Positions 16,649 to 24,780 of a stretch of 42,575 bases of DNA are shown here, piece after piece; positions within the stretch are counted from its first letter, which is position 1, and every line of letters begins with the position of its first letter. The position numbers were made by a program, and so were the translations under genes. The notes beneath the pieces were generated by a model, which worked only from the letters and a program-made list of their open reading frames with translations, made no database searches and had not been told where the DNA came from. This DNA is from Cryomorphaceae bacterium (GTDB taxonomy: Bacteria; Bacteroidota; Bacteroidia; Flavobacteriales_D; SKUL01): positions 1 through 42,575 of the forward strand of contig REDV01000045.1 in assembly GCA_007695365.1 (NCBI GenBank), read 5' to 3'.

Positions 16649-17650
16649 TCAGCGCGCGGGGTGTAATAGGCAGGCTTCGTTGTAGAGGTGATCAGCATCA
16701 ATGGGCACTACACCCACCTGCTCGCAAACGAGTCCGCCGGCGAGGTTGCTTAAGGCCGCAATGATTCTCAGGTCGAGGTTCAGCGCCAGGCAAAGCGCCG
16801 CCACGCTGATAACGGTATCGCCCGCTCCCGACACGTCAATGATTTTTCGGTCGTGTGCGGGGAGGTGCTCAAAACGATTGCTTTCGGTGATGGCCACACC
16901 GCGTTCCGACAATGTGACAAGCGAAATGCGATTGCCGAGATTGTCGTGCAGCGTGCGCATGGCATTTCGCAGCGATACTTCGAAATCGGTGTCGAGGGGC
17001 AGGTTCAGGCCTTCACGCAATTCTTTGAGGTTGGGCTTGAAAAGGTCCACGCCGCGGTAGCTGAGAAACTGGTCTTTTTTGGGATCAACAGCTGTGGGGA
17101 TGTTTCGAATACGGCACATTTCCGTGGTGCTTTCAATCACTTTTTCGGTGAGCACGCCCTTGTTGTAATCCTGCATGATGAGCACATGGGGCTCCACGTC
17201 GTTGAGCAATTGCTCCAGTCGCGCCAGCAGCTTCGCGCTCTCGTTGTCGCTCAGCAGATGGGTGTTTTCCTGGTCAACGCGCAGCAGGTGCTGCCCGTCG
17301 CTGATGATGCGCGTTTTCACCGTGGTGGGTCGTTCGTCGGAGCGAACGAGTGCTCCCGGATCCAGTCCGCTCTGTGCAAAACAATCTTCCAGAAGGGCGG
17401 TCTTGTCGTCGTTACCAACCACTGCGCAAACATGAACTTCGGCTCCGAGGGCGGCCACATTGAGTGCTACGTTGGCCGCGCCGCCCAGCCTGTTTTCGGT
17501 TTGGGTAACCGACACCACGGGCACAGGTGCTTCGGGCGAAATGCGTTTTACATCTCCCCAGAGGTAACTGTCAATCATCACATCGCCCAGCACCACCACC
17601 CGCAGGGTGCGGAATCGCTCAAAAATTTCTGGAAGCTGAGGGGTGAGCAT
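16649..17650 (-). CDS. rfaE1: PfkB-family kinase, RfaE1/HldE kinase-domain type
   Basis: By family the protein phosphorylates D-glycero-D-manno-heptose 7-phosphate at C1 in ADP-heptose synthesis for LPS. The 333 residues contain VVVLGDVMIDSYLWGDVKRI, the PfkB motif RLGGAANVALNVAALGA (about residue 54), DPKKDQF and the C-terminal catalytic/anion-hole motif VSGAGDTVISV. The bifunctional E. coli HldE has an added cytidylyltransferase domain after about residue 320; here the chain ends first, so adenylylation would need a separate protein not seen in this window. The ATG overlaps no neighbour and the gene follows the aminotransferase after 2 bases, indicating cotranscription. Confidence 0.87.
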   Translation of the reverse strand: MLTPQLPEIFERFRTLRVVVLGDVMIDSYLWGDVKRISPEAPVPVVSVTQTENRLGGAANVALNVAALGAEVHVCAVVGNDDKTALLEDCFAQSGLDPGALVRSDERPTTVKTRIISDGQHLLRVDQENTHLLSDNESAKLLARLEQLLNDVEPHVLIMQDYNKGVLTEKVIESTTEMCRIRNIPTAVDPKKDQFLSYRGVDLFKPNLKELREGLNLPLDTDFEVSLRNAMRTLHDNLGNRISLVTLSERGVAITESNRFEHLPAHDRKIIDVSGAGDTVISVAALCLALNLDLRIIAALSNLAGGLVCEQVGVVPIDADHLYNEACLLHPAR

Positions 17651-17652
17651 GG

Positions 17653-18846
17653 TTAGTTGAGTTCAGCAATGGCTTGAGAAATGCGTTGTACTGCGTTTCG
17701 GAGGGTGTCTTCAGAGGATGCGTAGGAAATACGCAAGCAATCGGGAGCGCCAAAAGCACCACCCGATACCAGCGCTACGTGTGCCTTGTCGAGGATGTAT
17801 TCGCAGAGGTCGTCGGCAGAGTTGATGGTCCATTCCCCGGCGCTTTTACCGAACAGGGCGGTTACATCGGGCAGCACATAAAACGCTCCGGGTGGTTGGT
17901 TTACCTTCAGTCCCGAAATTTCAGACAGCAGTGATACCACGAGGTCGCGACGTTTCAAAAAAGCTTCGCGCATGTAAGAGATTTCCGAAGGGTCGGCGTC
18001 CACAGCGGCTTTGGCTGCGCGCTGTGAAATGCTGCTGGGCGCGGAGGTAAATTGCCCCTGAACCTTGCTGCAGGCTTTGGCAATCCAGGTGGGCGCACCG
18101 AGGTAACCAATGCGGTATCCGGTCATGGCAAAGGCTTTCGATACGCCGTTCACCGTAATAACGCGCTCAGCCATTCCGGGCAGTGCGGCCATGCTGAAAT
18201 GTTGACCGGTGTAGTTGATGTGCTCGTAAATCTCGTCACTGATCACATAGAGGTTGTTGTGACGCGCCACCACTTGCGACAATGCCTTCAGCTCATCGTG
18301 GGTAAACACACTGCCCGAAGGGTTGCAGGGCGAGCTGAAAATGATGAGTTTGGTTTTGGGCGTGATGGCGGCTTCGAGTTGCTCGGGTGTGATTTTAAAA
18401 TCCTGCTCAATGGTGGTGGGAATAACCACCGGAACGCCACCGGCCATTTTTACAATTTCGGAGTAGCTAACCCAATAGGGGGCGGGTAGTACCACTTCCT
18501 GGCCGGGATTGATGAGGCTCAGGCAGGCGTTGGCAATGCTCTGTTTGGCGCCGTTTGACACTACGATCTGATCGGCGGCGTAGTTCAGTCCGTTGTCTCG
18601 CTTGAATTTGTGCGCGATGGACATCCGCAAATCCAGGTAGCCGTTTACCGGCGGGTATTTGGAGAAATTCTTGTCAACCCCTTCTTTGGCGGCCTCCTTG
18701 ATGAAATCGGGTACGTCGAAGTCGGGTTCGCCAAGGCTGAGCGAAATCACATCAATACCTTGTTCGGCCATTTCGCGGCTGCGACGGGCCATGGCGAGGG
18801 TTGCAGATTCTTCCAGTTGATTGAGCAGTGCAGATAATTCTTGCAT
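17653..18846 (-). CDS. class I PLP-dependent aminotransferase, aspartate aminotransferase type
   Basis: The 397-residue protein fits aspartate aminotransferases of the Bacillus/Thermus (Ib) subgroup. It shows SLGEPDFDVPDFI near residue 37, SNGAKQSIANA, PAPYWVSYSE, the PLP-contacting SSPCNPSGSVF and SDEIYEHI, and the Schiff-base lysine in NGVSKAFAMTGYRIGYL. The arginine of the C-terminal LRISYASSED would hold the substrate alpha-carboxylate. It makes oxaloacetate/aspartate interconversion likely, although aromatic or prephenate activity cannot be excluded. It lies 12 bases downstream of a second aminotransferase and 2 bases upstream of rfaE1. Confidence 0.9.
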   Translation of the reverse strand: MQELSALLNQLEESATLAMARRSREMAEQGIDVISLSLGEPDFDVPDFIKEAAKEGVDKNFSKYPPVNGYLDLRMSIAHKFKRDNGLNYAADQIVVSNGAKQSIANACLSLINPGQEVVLPAPYWVSYSEIVKMAGGVPVVIPTTIEQDFKITPEQLEAAITPKTKLIIFSSPCNPSGSVFTHDELKALSQVVARHNNLYVISDEIYEHINYTGQHFSMAALPGMAERVITVNGVSKAFAMTGYRIGYLGAPTWIAKACSKVQGQFTSAPSSISQRAAKAAVDADPSEISYMREAFLKRRDLVVSLLSEISGLKVNQPPGAFYVLPDVTALFGKSAGEWTINSADDLCEYILDKAHVALVSGGAFGAPDCLRISYASSEDTLRNAVQRISQAIAELN

Positions 18847-18858
18847 AAAAAGGGGGGA

Positions 18859-20082
18859 TTAGCCGTTGGCGAATTCTGTTTTTGCTAAAGTGCGTCCGGG
18901 ATATATCTTTAGTGCAGCATCCAGGCACCGCACCGCCTCGCGCAGTGAATTCTGGTTGAGAACGTAGGCCAAACGGACTTCCTGCTTGCCGAGGCCCGGT
19001 GTGGCGTAAAAGCCGGTGGCCGGTGCCATCATCACGGTTTGGTTGTCGAGTTCAAAAGACTCCAGCATCCACTGACAAAAACGATCGCAATCGTCAATGG
19101 GTAGGCGGGCAATGGTGTAAAAAGCGCCTCCCGGACGCGGGCAGAGCACACCTTCAATCTGGTTGAGGCCGTCCACCAGCACGTCGCGACGGGCCACGTA
19201 TTCTTCAATTACATCGCGAAAATAGGCATGCGGGGTATCGAGCGCCGCTTCCCCGGCAACCTGTCCGAGGGAGGGAGGGCTCAACCGCGCCTGACCAAAC
19301 TTGAGGGCAGTGTTGTAGATGTCCTGGTTGCGGGTTATCATAGCGCCTATGCGTGCACCGCACATGGAGTAACGTTTGGAAACCGAATCAATCAGCACCA
19401 CATTGTCTTCAATGCCTTCGAGGTTCATCACCGAAAAGGGAGTGGCACCGTCGTAGCAAAACTCGCGATACACTTCGTCGGCAAACAAAAAGAGGTCGTG
19501 CTTTTTCACCACTTTGGCGAGTTTTTCCAATTCGCTTTGGGGGTAGAGGCGGCCGGTAGGGTTTCCCGGATTGCAAATCACAATTCCGCGTGTTTTGAGA
19601 GTGATTTTCTCCTCAAAATCGGCCATGGACGGAAGGGCAAAATCTTTTTCAATGTGCGCCGTTACGGGAATCACTTTTACGCCGGCCATTACAGCAAATG
19701 CGTTGTAGTTGGCGTAAAACGGCTCCGGGATAATCACCTCGTCGCCAGGGTTCAGGCAGCTCATAAAGGCAAAAACCAGTGCCTCGGAGCCTCCTGTGGT
19801 GATGAGAATCTGCTCGGGAGAAATGTTGATGCCATTGCTGATGTAGTAAGTGGCCAGCCCCTCGCGGTAGCTTTCATTTCCTGCTGAGTGGCTGTATTCA
19901 ATCACCCGTGGCTCGTAGTTGCGGATGGCCTGCAGGGCCACGTCGGGTGTGTCAATGTCGGGCTGGCCGATGTTGAGATGGTACACCTTGCGACCCGCTT
20001 TACGGGCCATTTCGGCGTAGGGAACCAACTTGCGGATGGGGGAGGCGGGCATCAAGCGGCCTTTTTCAGAAATCTCTGGCAT
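18859..20082 (-). CDS. class I PLP-dependent aminotransferase, second paralogue
   Basis: This 407-residue enzyme shares the fold of its downstream neighbour but is clearly divergent. It has LNIGQPDIDTPDVALQAI, TTGGSEALVFAFMSCLNPGD, PFYANYNAFA, CNPGNPTGRLY, FADEVYREFCYD and the PLP lysine in DSVSKRYSMCGARIGAM. The C-terminal VRLAYVLNQ carries the carboxylate-binding arginine. Its substrate is not determined by the sequence; the family covers aspartate, alanine and aromatic substrates. It is the first gene of the minus-strand cluster that runs to 13493. Confidence 0.88.
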   Translation of the reverse strand: MPEISEKGRLMPASPIRKLVPYAEMARKAGRKVYHLNIGQPDIDTPDVALQAIRNYEPRVIEYSHSAGNESYREGLATYYISNGINISPEQILITTGGSEALVFAFMSCLNPGDEVIIPEPFYANYNAFAVMAGVKVIPVTAHIEKDFALPSMADFEEKITLKTRGIVICNPGNPTGRLYPQSELEKLAKVVKKHDLFLFADEVYREFCYDGATPFSVMNLEGIEDNVVLIDSVSKRYSMCGARIGAMITRNQDIYNTALKFGQARLSPPSLGQVAGEAALDTPHAYFRDVIEEYVARRDVLVDGLNQIEGVLCPRPGGAFYTIARLPIDDCDRFCQWMLESFELDNQTVMMAPATGFYATPGLGKQEVRLAYVLNQNSLREAVRCLDAALKIYPGRTLAKTEFANG

Positions 20083-20313
20083 GGTTTGTTAGATATAATG
20101 GTGGGCAAATATCCGAATTTGGGGGGAACTGGTTGGTAGGGGTGAAAGTGTTGTTGCGCAGCTTGTTTGTTGGGTGAATCCGCTTCTCAGTCAGAGGGCT
20201 CTGTTGTTCTGACCCCCAAATCTCCACCAACGGCAAAGGAATGGTGCCGAGCCCAACAAGGCAATATGCCAACCAATGGCCCGTTAATTGACTGACCAAC
20301 TTCACCAAACGCC

Positions 20314-21231
20314 ATGCGCTGCAACACGTTTATCCTGACGTTTTTTGTTTTCCAAGTTCAGGTTGCCATCGGGCAGCAAATTCTGAACGGCGGATTTGAA
20401 GATATCCTCACTACAGACTCACCTCACGCCTTTCCTGTTCCTGAATTTTGGGAAAGCTATTCTTCCGAACTTGGATTCGGCGCAGCAAGCCTCGTTGATG
20501 ACAGCCACGCCGGCGAGTGGTCGGTGAAACTAGAAACCTCCAACCATGCTGATTTGAAAGCGGCCAGATTGACCACATTGTTTCATGCACCGCAAATGCC
20601 GTTGGAAATATTCGCACACCCATTGAATCATTCACCCAATCAACTTTCCTTTTACCACAAGTACTCGCCCCAAGGGGGTGATACCGCACAGGTTTCGGTG
20701 TTGTTGTTTAACTTTCCAGACTCGCTGCCCTTTCACGATCCGTATCTTTCGTTTGTTGACACCCTTTTTTATGTTGAGCAGGGTATTGCAGATGCGGCAA
20801 ACGCTTACACGCAAATGGCACTGGACCTGGATTATGAAAGCGATGTTGACCCACAATACATTCAAGTGGAATTTGTGAGCAGTAAGCATGCATTGGAAAA
20901 CGGCAATCTTACTTCTGCTCAGGGCACCCCTGGCACCGCTTTGTGGGTTGATGATATAGAGCTAATGTACCCGGTTTCTACTGCCAACAGAAAAGATACG
21001 CATACCGATATCACGCTTTTTCCGGTTCCTGCGGTTGAATTCTTTGAAATTCAGAAACCTGAGAGCACCATTGTTCAGCTTGCAGTGCTTTATGATTTAA
21101 ATGGACAGCAAGTCATGGTTTTGAATCCCGACCTTACCCAGCATTCGGTGAGTAATCTGCCCCGTGGAATGTACTTGCTTCATTTGGAATTGAATGAAGG
21201 CCATGCGGTAAAAAAGCTGTTGAAGCAGTAA
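20314..21231 (+). CDS. T9SS-exported protein, function unknown
   Basis: The 305-residue protein has a signal peptide (FILTFFVFQVQVAIG-QQ). A body of beta-sandwich character follows, starting ILNGGFEDI and containing DDSHAGEWSVKLET, SFYHKYSP and LWVDDIEL. This resembles carbohydrate-binding or jelly-roll modules of exported Bacteroidota proteins. The last ~75 residues (ITLFPVPAVEFFEIQ to VKKLLKQ) are a T9SS type A sorting domain. No catalytic domain is visible. It stands alone on plus. No terminator is visible directly after it, and the frame reopens into the degraded ORF downstream. Confidence 0.8.
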   Translation: MRCNTFILTFFVFQVQVAIGQQILNGGFEDILTTDSPHAFPVPEFWESYSSELGFGAASLVDDSHAGEWSVKLETSNHADLKAARLTTLFHAPQMPLEIFAHPLNHSPNQLSFYHKYSPQGGDTAQVSVLLFNFPDSLPFHDPYLSFVDTLFYVEQGIADAANAYTQMALDLDYESDVDPQYIQVEFVSSKHALENGNLTSAQGTPGTALWVDDIELMYPVSTANRKDTHTDITLFPVPAVEFFEIQKPESTIVQLAVLYDLNGQQVMVLNPDLTQHSVSNLPRGMYLLHLELNEGHAVKKLLKQ

Positions 21232-21324
21232 TGGAGTCATAGGGGTAATTTTAAAGGCGCTTTAGGAGGGCGCAGCTTTTCTGCCTCAACACAAGGTATC
21301 CACCCATATCGTAAAACCGTAGTC

Positions 21325-21708
21325 ATGCCAGACCCCATTATCTACAAAACGCTCGAGTAAACGCCCTTTGTTTACAGAAGGGATAGGTTCAGGTTTATCA
21401 GGCTTACCAAAATAGTGAGCAGGGATGAGTTCCTTGCCGACGATCACCTGATTCCTTTGCTGGTATGTAATCAGCACAGGATTTACCCGGACGAGTTTCA
21501 GGATTTAAAACTGCTGAGGGGCAGAACCATTGCCCTTGTGGGAATAACCTACCTCTCGGGAGTGGAGTCCAACATAGAGAAGTATTACCTGGATGATACA
21601 ACCCTCTTTATGCTCACCTTCGCTGAGGCAAACCTCATGACCAGGGAGTATGTAGACACCAAAAAATACAACTTGCGCTTGCGGAACTACTGGCAGCGAA
21701 ACGTGTAA
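21325..21708 (+). pseudogene. apparent broken ORF of unknown family (in-frame stop)
   Basis: From the ATG at 21325 the frame reads MPDPIIYKTLE, then TAA at 21358. It then stays open for 116 codons to 21708, ending RNYWQRNV. The part after the stop (TIALVGITYLSGVES, TLFMLTFAEANLMTREYVD) has codon use like the neighbours. The sequence before it, in the same frame, is also open back to the stop of the T9SS gene. I do not recognise the family. It may be a nonsense-mutated gene, or a short real gene starting at GTG 21415 (97 residues). A minus-strand frame over 21286-21477 is also open, so the strand is not certain. The last 22 bases overlap the convergent lipoprotein frame. Confidence 0.4.
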
Positions 21709-22352
21709 GCACGCTGTATAGGGGCTTTTTTCATCCGGTACACTCGGTCAAGCATAAAAAAAAGAGGCGCCATACCGACGCCTCTCTTATTTTGTCCAAA
21801 ACGATGATAACCTAATGGACACGAAACGTTTACGTTGAAGTCCTCAAACATACCGTTGGGGTTGGCTTTCCACACCCACACGTGCAGCGCATAATCTGCA
21901 AATGGCTGAGGGAAGGGGTGAAAATGTACCTGTCCGCCAAACATGGGCGACTCTTCACCTACGTAGAGGTACTCTACTCCGGTGAGTTTGTACTCGCCGT
22001 TGTTCTTGATTTCGTAGAGCAGCACCTCGGGCTCAAGCGGGTTGAATACATCGTCAATCCAATCCATTTTTACAAAGTGCACTCCCATGGCTCCTGCTCC
22101 GGGAGGGCCTTCCACGCAGTCCATGGTGTTAATATAACCGGCAGCCAGGGCAGCTTCTACGTCGTGGTACTGAGTAGTGGCTTTTCGCACATCCGCCAGC
22201 AGTTTGTTGAGCGCTGAGGGATTTTTGGCAAGGTTATTTGTTAGTTCCGAAGTTGCTACGGCTTCTTCAGGAAGATCTTCGGCCTTTTGACAGGCGGTTA
22301 CGCCGATCACCATCCCGGTGATGAGCGCAACATAGTAGTGTAGTTTTTTCAT
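21687..22352 (-). CDS. lipoprotein of unknown function; frame runs through a terminator hairpin
   Basis: The 221-residue frame starts with a lipoprotein signal (YYVALITGMVIGVTACQKAE, Cys21). Its body has features of a small family of unknown role: AALAAGYINTMDC, GPPGAGAMGVHFV, EVLLYEIKN, LTGVEYLYV, a His-rich QVHFHPFPQPF and HVWVWKANPNGMFEDF. The last three conserved-looking segments suggest metal or ligand binding, but this is inference. After NVNVSC (about residue 182) the frame continues about 40 residues across a clear terminator hairpin (21756-21787). That tail is basic and unlike the rest. From memory, relatives end near this point, so a stop codon may have been lost by an indel. Confidence 0.7.
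   Translation of the reverse strand: MKKLHYYVALITGMVIGVTACQKAEDLPEEAVATSELTNNLAKNPSALNKLLADVRKATTQYHDVEAALAAGYINTMDCVEGPPGAGAMGVHFVKMDWIDDVFNPLEPEVLLYEIKNNGEYKLTGVEYLYVGEESPMFGGQVHFHPFPQPFADYALHVWVWKANPNGMFEDFNVNVSCPLGYHRFGQNKRGVGMAPLFFMLDRVYRMKKAPIQRAYTFRCQ
21756..21787 (-). terminator. terminator overlapping the lipoprotein 3' end
   Basis: AGAGGCG (21763-21769) pairs with CGCCTCT (21779-21785) around 9 bases, with eight T following on the minus strand and a weaker T run on plus. It lies inside the last 34 codons of the lipoprotein frame. Confidence 0.8.
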
Positions 22353-22390
22353 TTTAATGATGTTTGGTTTGTAATACAGCTGTTGTAATG

Positions 22391-22398
22391 CAAACCTA
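22391..22398 (-). promoter_or_regulatory. possible -7 element for the lipoprotein gene
   Basis: TAGGTTTG (22398 to 22391) matches TAnnTTTG and lies 38 bases before the ATG at 22352. No matching -33 TTG is visible. Confidence 0.4.
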
Positions 22399-22470
22399 TC
22401 ACCATCGTAGCACGAGGCATTCCCTCTAAAGAGTGATTTTCAGATTGGGCCGGCGCCGGGAGTTTTTTGG

Positions 22471-23187
22471 CTATTTGGAGGGCGGCTTGCTAGGGCGTAC
22501 CTCAATTTTTGAAGGCAGGGTGCGCGGATGCATGCGCAGCAGGTCCACAATCATCTGTCCGATATCTTCGGGCTGAATTTTCCAGGCGTCTTCCGGAACC
22601 GGCACGTGATCATTAAAATGGCTGGTTACTGAACCCGGGCAAATGGTGGTTACTTTTACGTCGTGCTGGCGCAGGTCGAGCATAATGGCTTGCGAAAATC
22701 CCACGAGGCCGAACTTGCTGGCGTTGTAGGCGCTTCCGGCTTTGAAAAAGTTAACCCCCGCCAAACTCGCAATGGTAACAATGTAGCCCTTCTGCTCAAT
22801 CAAGGCAGGAATACACGCCTTTACGCTGTTGAATACGCCCGTGAGGTTGGTGTCAATCATCTGGTGCCAGTCGTCGTGTTCCATCTCCTGAATGGTGGCA
22901 AACTTGCCCAGGCCCGCGTTGGCAATCAGTACGTCGAGTCTTCCCCAAAGAGCAAGAACTTCCTCTACAGCCCGCTCCTGATCCTTGTAGTTGCGCACAT
23001 CGGCCTCGATGCCCAGGGCGCATTTGGGATGGTTGGCACACAAGCGCTCGGCAGCTGCCTGTGCGTCGGCGAGATTTCTTCCGGTGATGGCCACCTTGTA
23101 GCCAGCGTTCAGCAGCACTTCCGCCACACCGTATCCGATTCCCTTGGTTCCTCCAGTAATCAATACCACCTTGCTTGTGTCTTCCAT
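22471..23187 (-). CDS. short-chain dehydrogenase/reductase (SDR)
   Basis: This 238-residue NAD(P)-dependent oxidoreductase shows the classical SDR order. The cofactor loop is TGGTKGIGYGVAE (residues 11-23), followed by DVRNYKDQ, the structural NAG (IANAGLG) and the catalytic Ser near TIASLAG with YxxxK in YNASKFGLVGF. PG motif ICPGSV closes the substrate pocket. The arginine and lysine in AITGRNLA suggest preference for NADPH. The substrate is unknown. It is a single gene, divergent from rpoN. Confidence 0.9.
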   Translation of the reverse strand: MEDTSKVVLITGGTKGIGYGVAEVLLNAGYKVAITGRNLADAQAAAERLCANHPKCALGIEADVRNYKDQERAVEEVLALWGRLDVLIANAGLGKFATIQEMEHDDWHQMIDTNLTGVFNSVKACIPALIEQKGYIVTIASLAGVNFFKAGSAYNASKFGLVGFSQAIMLDLRQHDVKVTTICPGSVTSHFNDHVPVPEDAWKIQPEDIGQMIVDLLRMHPRTLPSKIEVRPSKPPSK

Positions 23188-23211
23188 CTTTTCGGGTTTT
23201 AAATGATGCCC

Positions 23212-23219
23212 CGAAGTTA
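23212..23219 (-). promoter_or_regulatory. possible -7 element for the SDR gene
   Basis: TAACTTCG (23219 to 23212) matches TAnnTTTG except for one base and lies 24 bases before the ATG at 23187. No -33 TTG was found. Confidence 0.3.
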
Positions 23220-23274
23220 ACTTTTAATGTGCGGCCTGCCTCGAAAAAGGGCAGCAACATTAAAGCCGATTCCG

Positions 23275-23282
23275 TAACTTTG
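23275..23282 (+). promoter_or_regulatory. possible -7 element for rpoN
   Basis: TAACTTTG (23275-23282) matches TAnnTTTG and lies 19 bases before the rpoN ATG. The -33 element is not clear. Confidence 0.45.
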
Positions 23283-23301
23283 AACGCTTAATCATTGCAA
23301 T

Positions 23302-24777
23302 ATGCTCAAACAAACGCTTCAGCAAAAGCTCCTGCAGAAACTCTCTCCTCAGCAAATTCAGCTGATGAAGCTCCTGCAGGTACCCACCATGGAACTGGAG
23401 CAGCGCATCAAGGAGGAAATTGAGGGAAACCCCGCGCTGGAAGAAGGTGCCGACGCCGACGAAGAAGAACTGCGCGAGCGTGAAGAGTACAACAACACCG
23501 ATGACAACGACAACGATCGCGATGAGGAACGAAGCCGCGACGATGACTTTGATATTTCCGAGTACATGCAGGACGACGAAATGCCGTCGTACAAGCTCTC
23601 GGCCAATAACCACAGCCCCGACGATGAAGACCGCAGCATGCCCATTTCGTCAGGACGCACCTTTCACGAAAACCTGCTCACCCAGCTTGGGCTTGCCGAT
23701 TTGGATGAGCACGAGCGAGAACTGGCACTCACCCTGGTAGGTAACCTCGACGACGACGGATATCTGCGCCGCGACCTCATTAACATTGTGGATGACCTGG
23801 CCTTTTCGCAAAATCTCTCTACCTCAGAGTTAGAACTGGGTGAAGTGCTCAAGGTGATTCAGGAGTTTGAACCTGCGGGCGTGGGGGCGCGCAATTTGCA
23901 GGAGTGCTTGCTCATTCAGATCAAACGCCGAAAAAACCAGGGTCCGGCCGTGCAACTGGCCACCCGCTTGCTCGAAGACCATTTTGAGAGCTTCACCAAG
24001 AAACACTACGACAAAATTACCAGGCGGCTGGATGTGAGCGAGGAAGAGCTCAAGGCCGCTGTGGATGAAATCATACGCCTCAATCCGCGGCCCGGCAACA
24101 GCATGACCGATACCTCTCGCAGCATTCAGCACGTAGTGCCCGACTTTTTGCTGAGCGTTGAAGACAACGATATCAAGCTGAGCCTGAACGGACGAAATGC
24201 CCCGGAGTTGCGCATCAGCCGAACCTATAAAGACATGCTGCAGACCTACGCCGAAAGCAAGGAAAAAAGCAAGCAGGACAAAGAGGCGCTGATGTTTGTA
24301 AAGCAGAAGATTGATTCGGCAAAGTGGTTTATCGACGCCATCCGGCAGCGTCAGGAAACCTTACTGTACACCATGAATGCCATCGTGGAAATTCAGAAGG
24401 AATACTTCCTAACCGGCGACGAGACCAAGCTCAAGCCCATGATTCTGAAAGATGTGGCCGAAAAAGTGAACCTCGATATCAGCACCATCAGCCGCGTGGC
24501 CAACAGCAAGTACGTGCAAACCCCTTACGGAACTTTTCTGATCAAGACCTTTTTCAGCGAATCACTCAGCACCGACAGCGGCGAAGAGGTATCCACCCGC
24601 GAGGTGAAGAAAATTCTGCAGGATGCCATCGACCAGGAAAACAAATCGAAACCCCTTACTGATGATCGGCTCGCCAAGCTGCTGAAAGACAAAGGCTACA
24701 ACATTGCTCGGCGCACTGTGGCCAAGTACCGCGAGCAACTAAACATTCCGGTGGCGCGCTTGCGCAAGGAACTCTAA
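23302..24777 (+). CDS. rpoN: RNA polymerase sigma-54 factor
   Basis: RpoN binds -24/-12 promoters and depends on AAA+ activators. The 491-residue protein has the Gln/Leu-rich activator-contact region I (LKQTLQQKLLQKLSPQQIQLM). A very acidic region II (about residues 45-90) follows, then the core-binding domain (ELALTLVGNLDDDGYL, EPAGVGARNLQECLLIQI). The DNA-binding part has LKDVAEKVNLDISTISRVAN and YVQTPYGTFLIKTFFSES. The RpoN box ends the chain as ARRTVAKYREQLNI, close to the canonical ARRTVAKYRE. Any cognate enhancer-binding protein must lie outside the window. A membrane protein gene starts 3 bases after its stop. Confidence 0.97.
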   Translation: MLKQTLQQKLLQKLSPQQIQLMKLLQVPTMELEQRIKEEIEGNPALEEGADADEEELREREEYNNTDDNDNDRDEERSRDDDFDISEYMQDDEMPSYKLSANNHSPDDEDRSMPISSGRTFHENLLTQLGLADLDEHERELALTLVGNLDDDGYLRRDLINIVDDLAFSQNLSTSELELGEVLKVIQEFEPAGVGARNLQECLLIQIKRRKNQGPAVQLATRLLEDHFESFTKKHYDKITRRLDVSEEELKAAVDEIIRLNPRPGNSMTDTSRSIQHVVPDFLLSVEDNDIKLSLNGRNAPELRISRTYKDMLQTYAESKEKSKQDKEALMFVKQKIDSAKWFIDAIRQRQETLLYTMNAIVEIQKEYFLTGDETKLKPMILKDVAEKVNLDISTISRVANSKYVQTPYGTFLIKTFFSESLSTDSGEEVSTREVKKILQDAIDQENKSKPLTDDRLAKLLKDKGYNIARRTVAKYREQLNIPVARLRKEL

Positions 24778-24780
24778 ACC

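Noticed and set aside
21286-21477. Minus-strand frame facing the broken ORF
   Set aside because: It is shorter, with a stop just upstream, and cannot explain the open plus-strand frame that continues to 21708; kept only as a caution.
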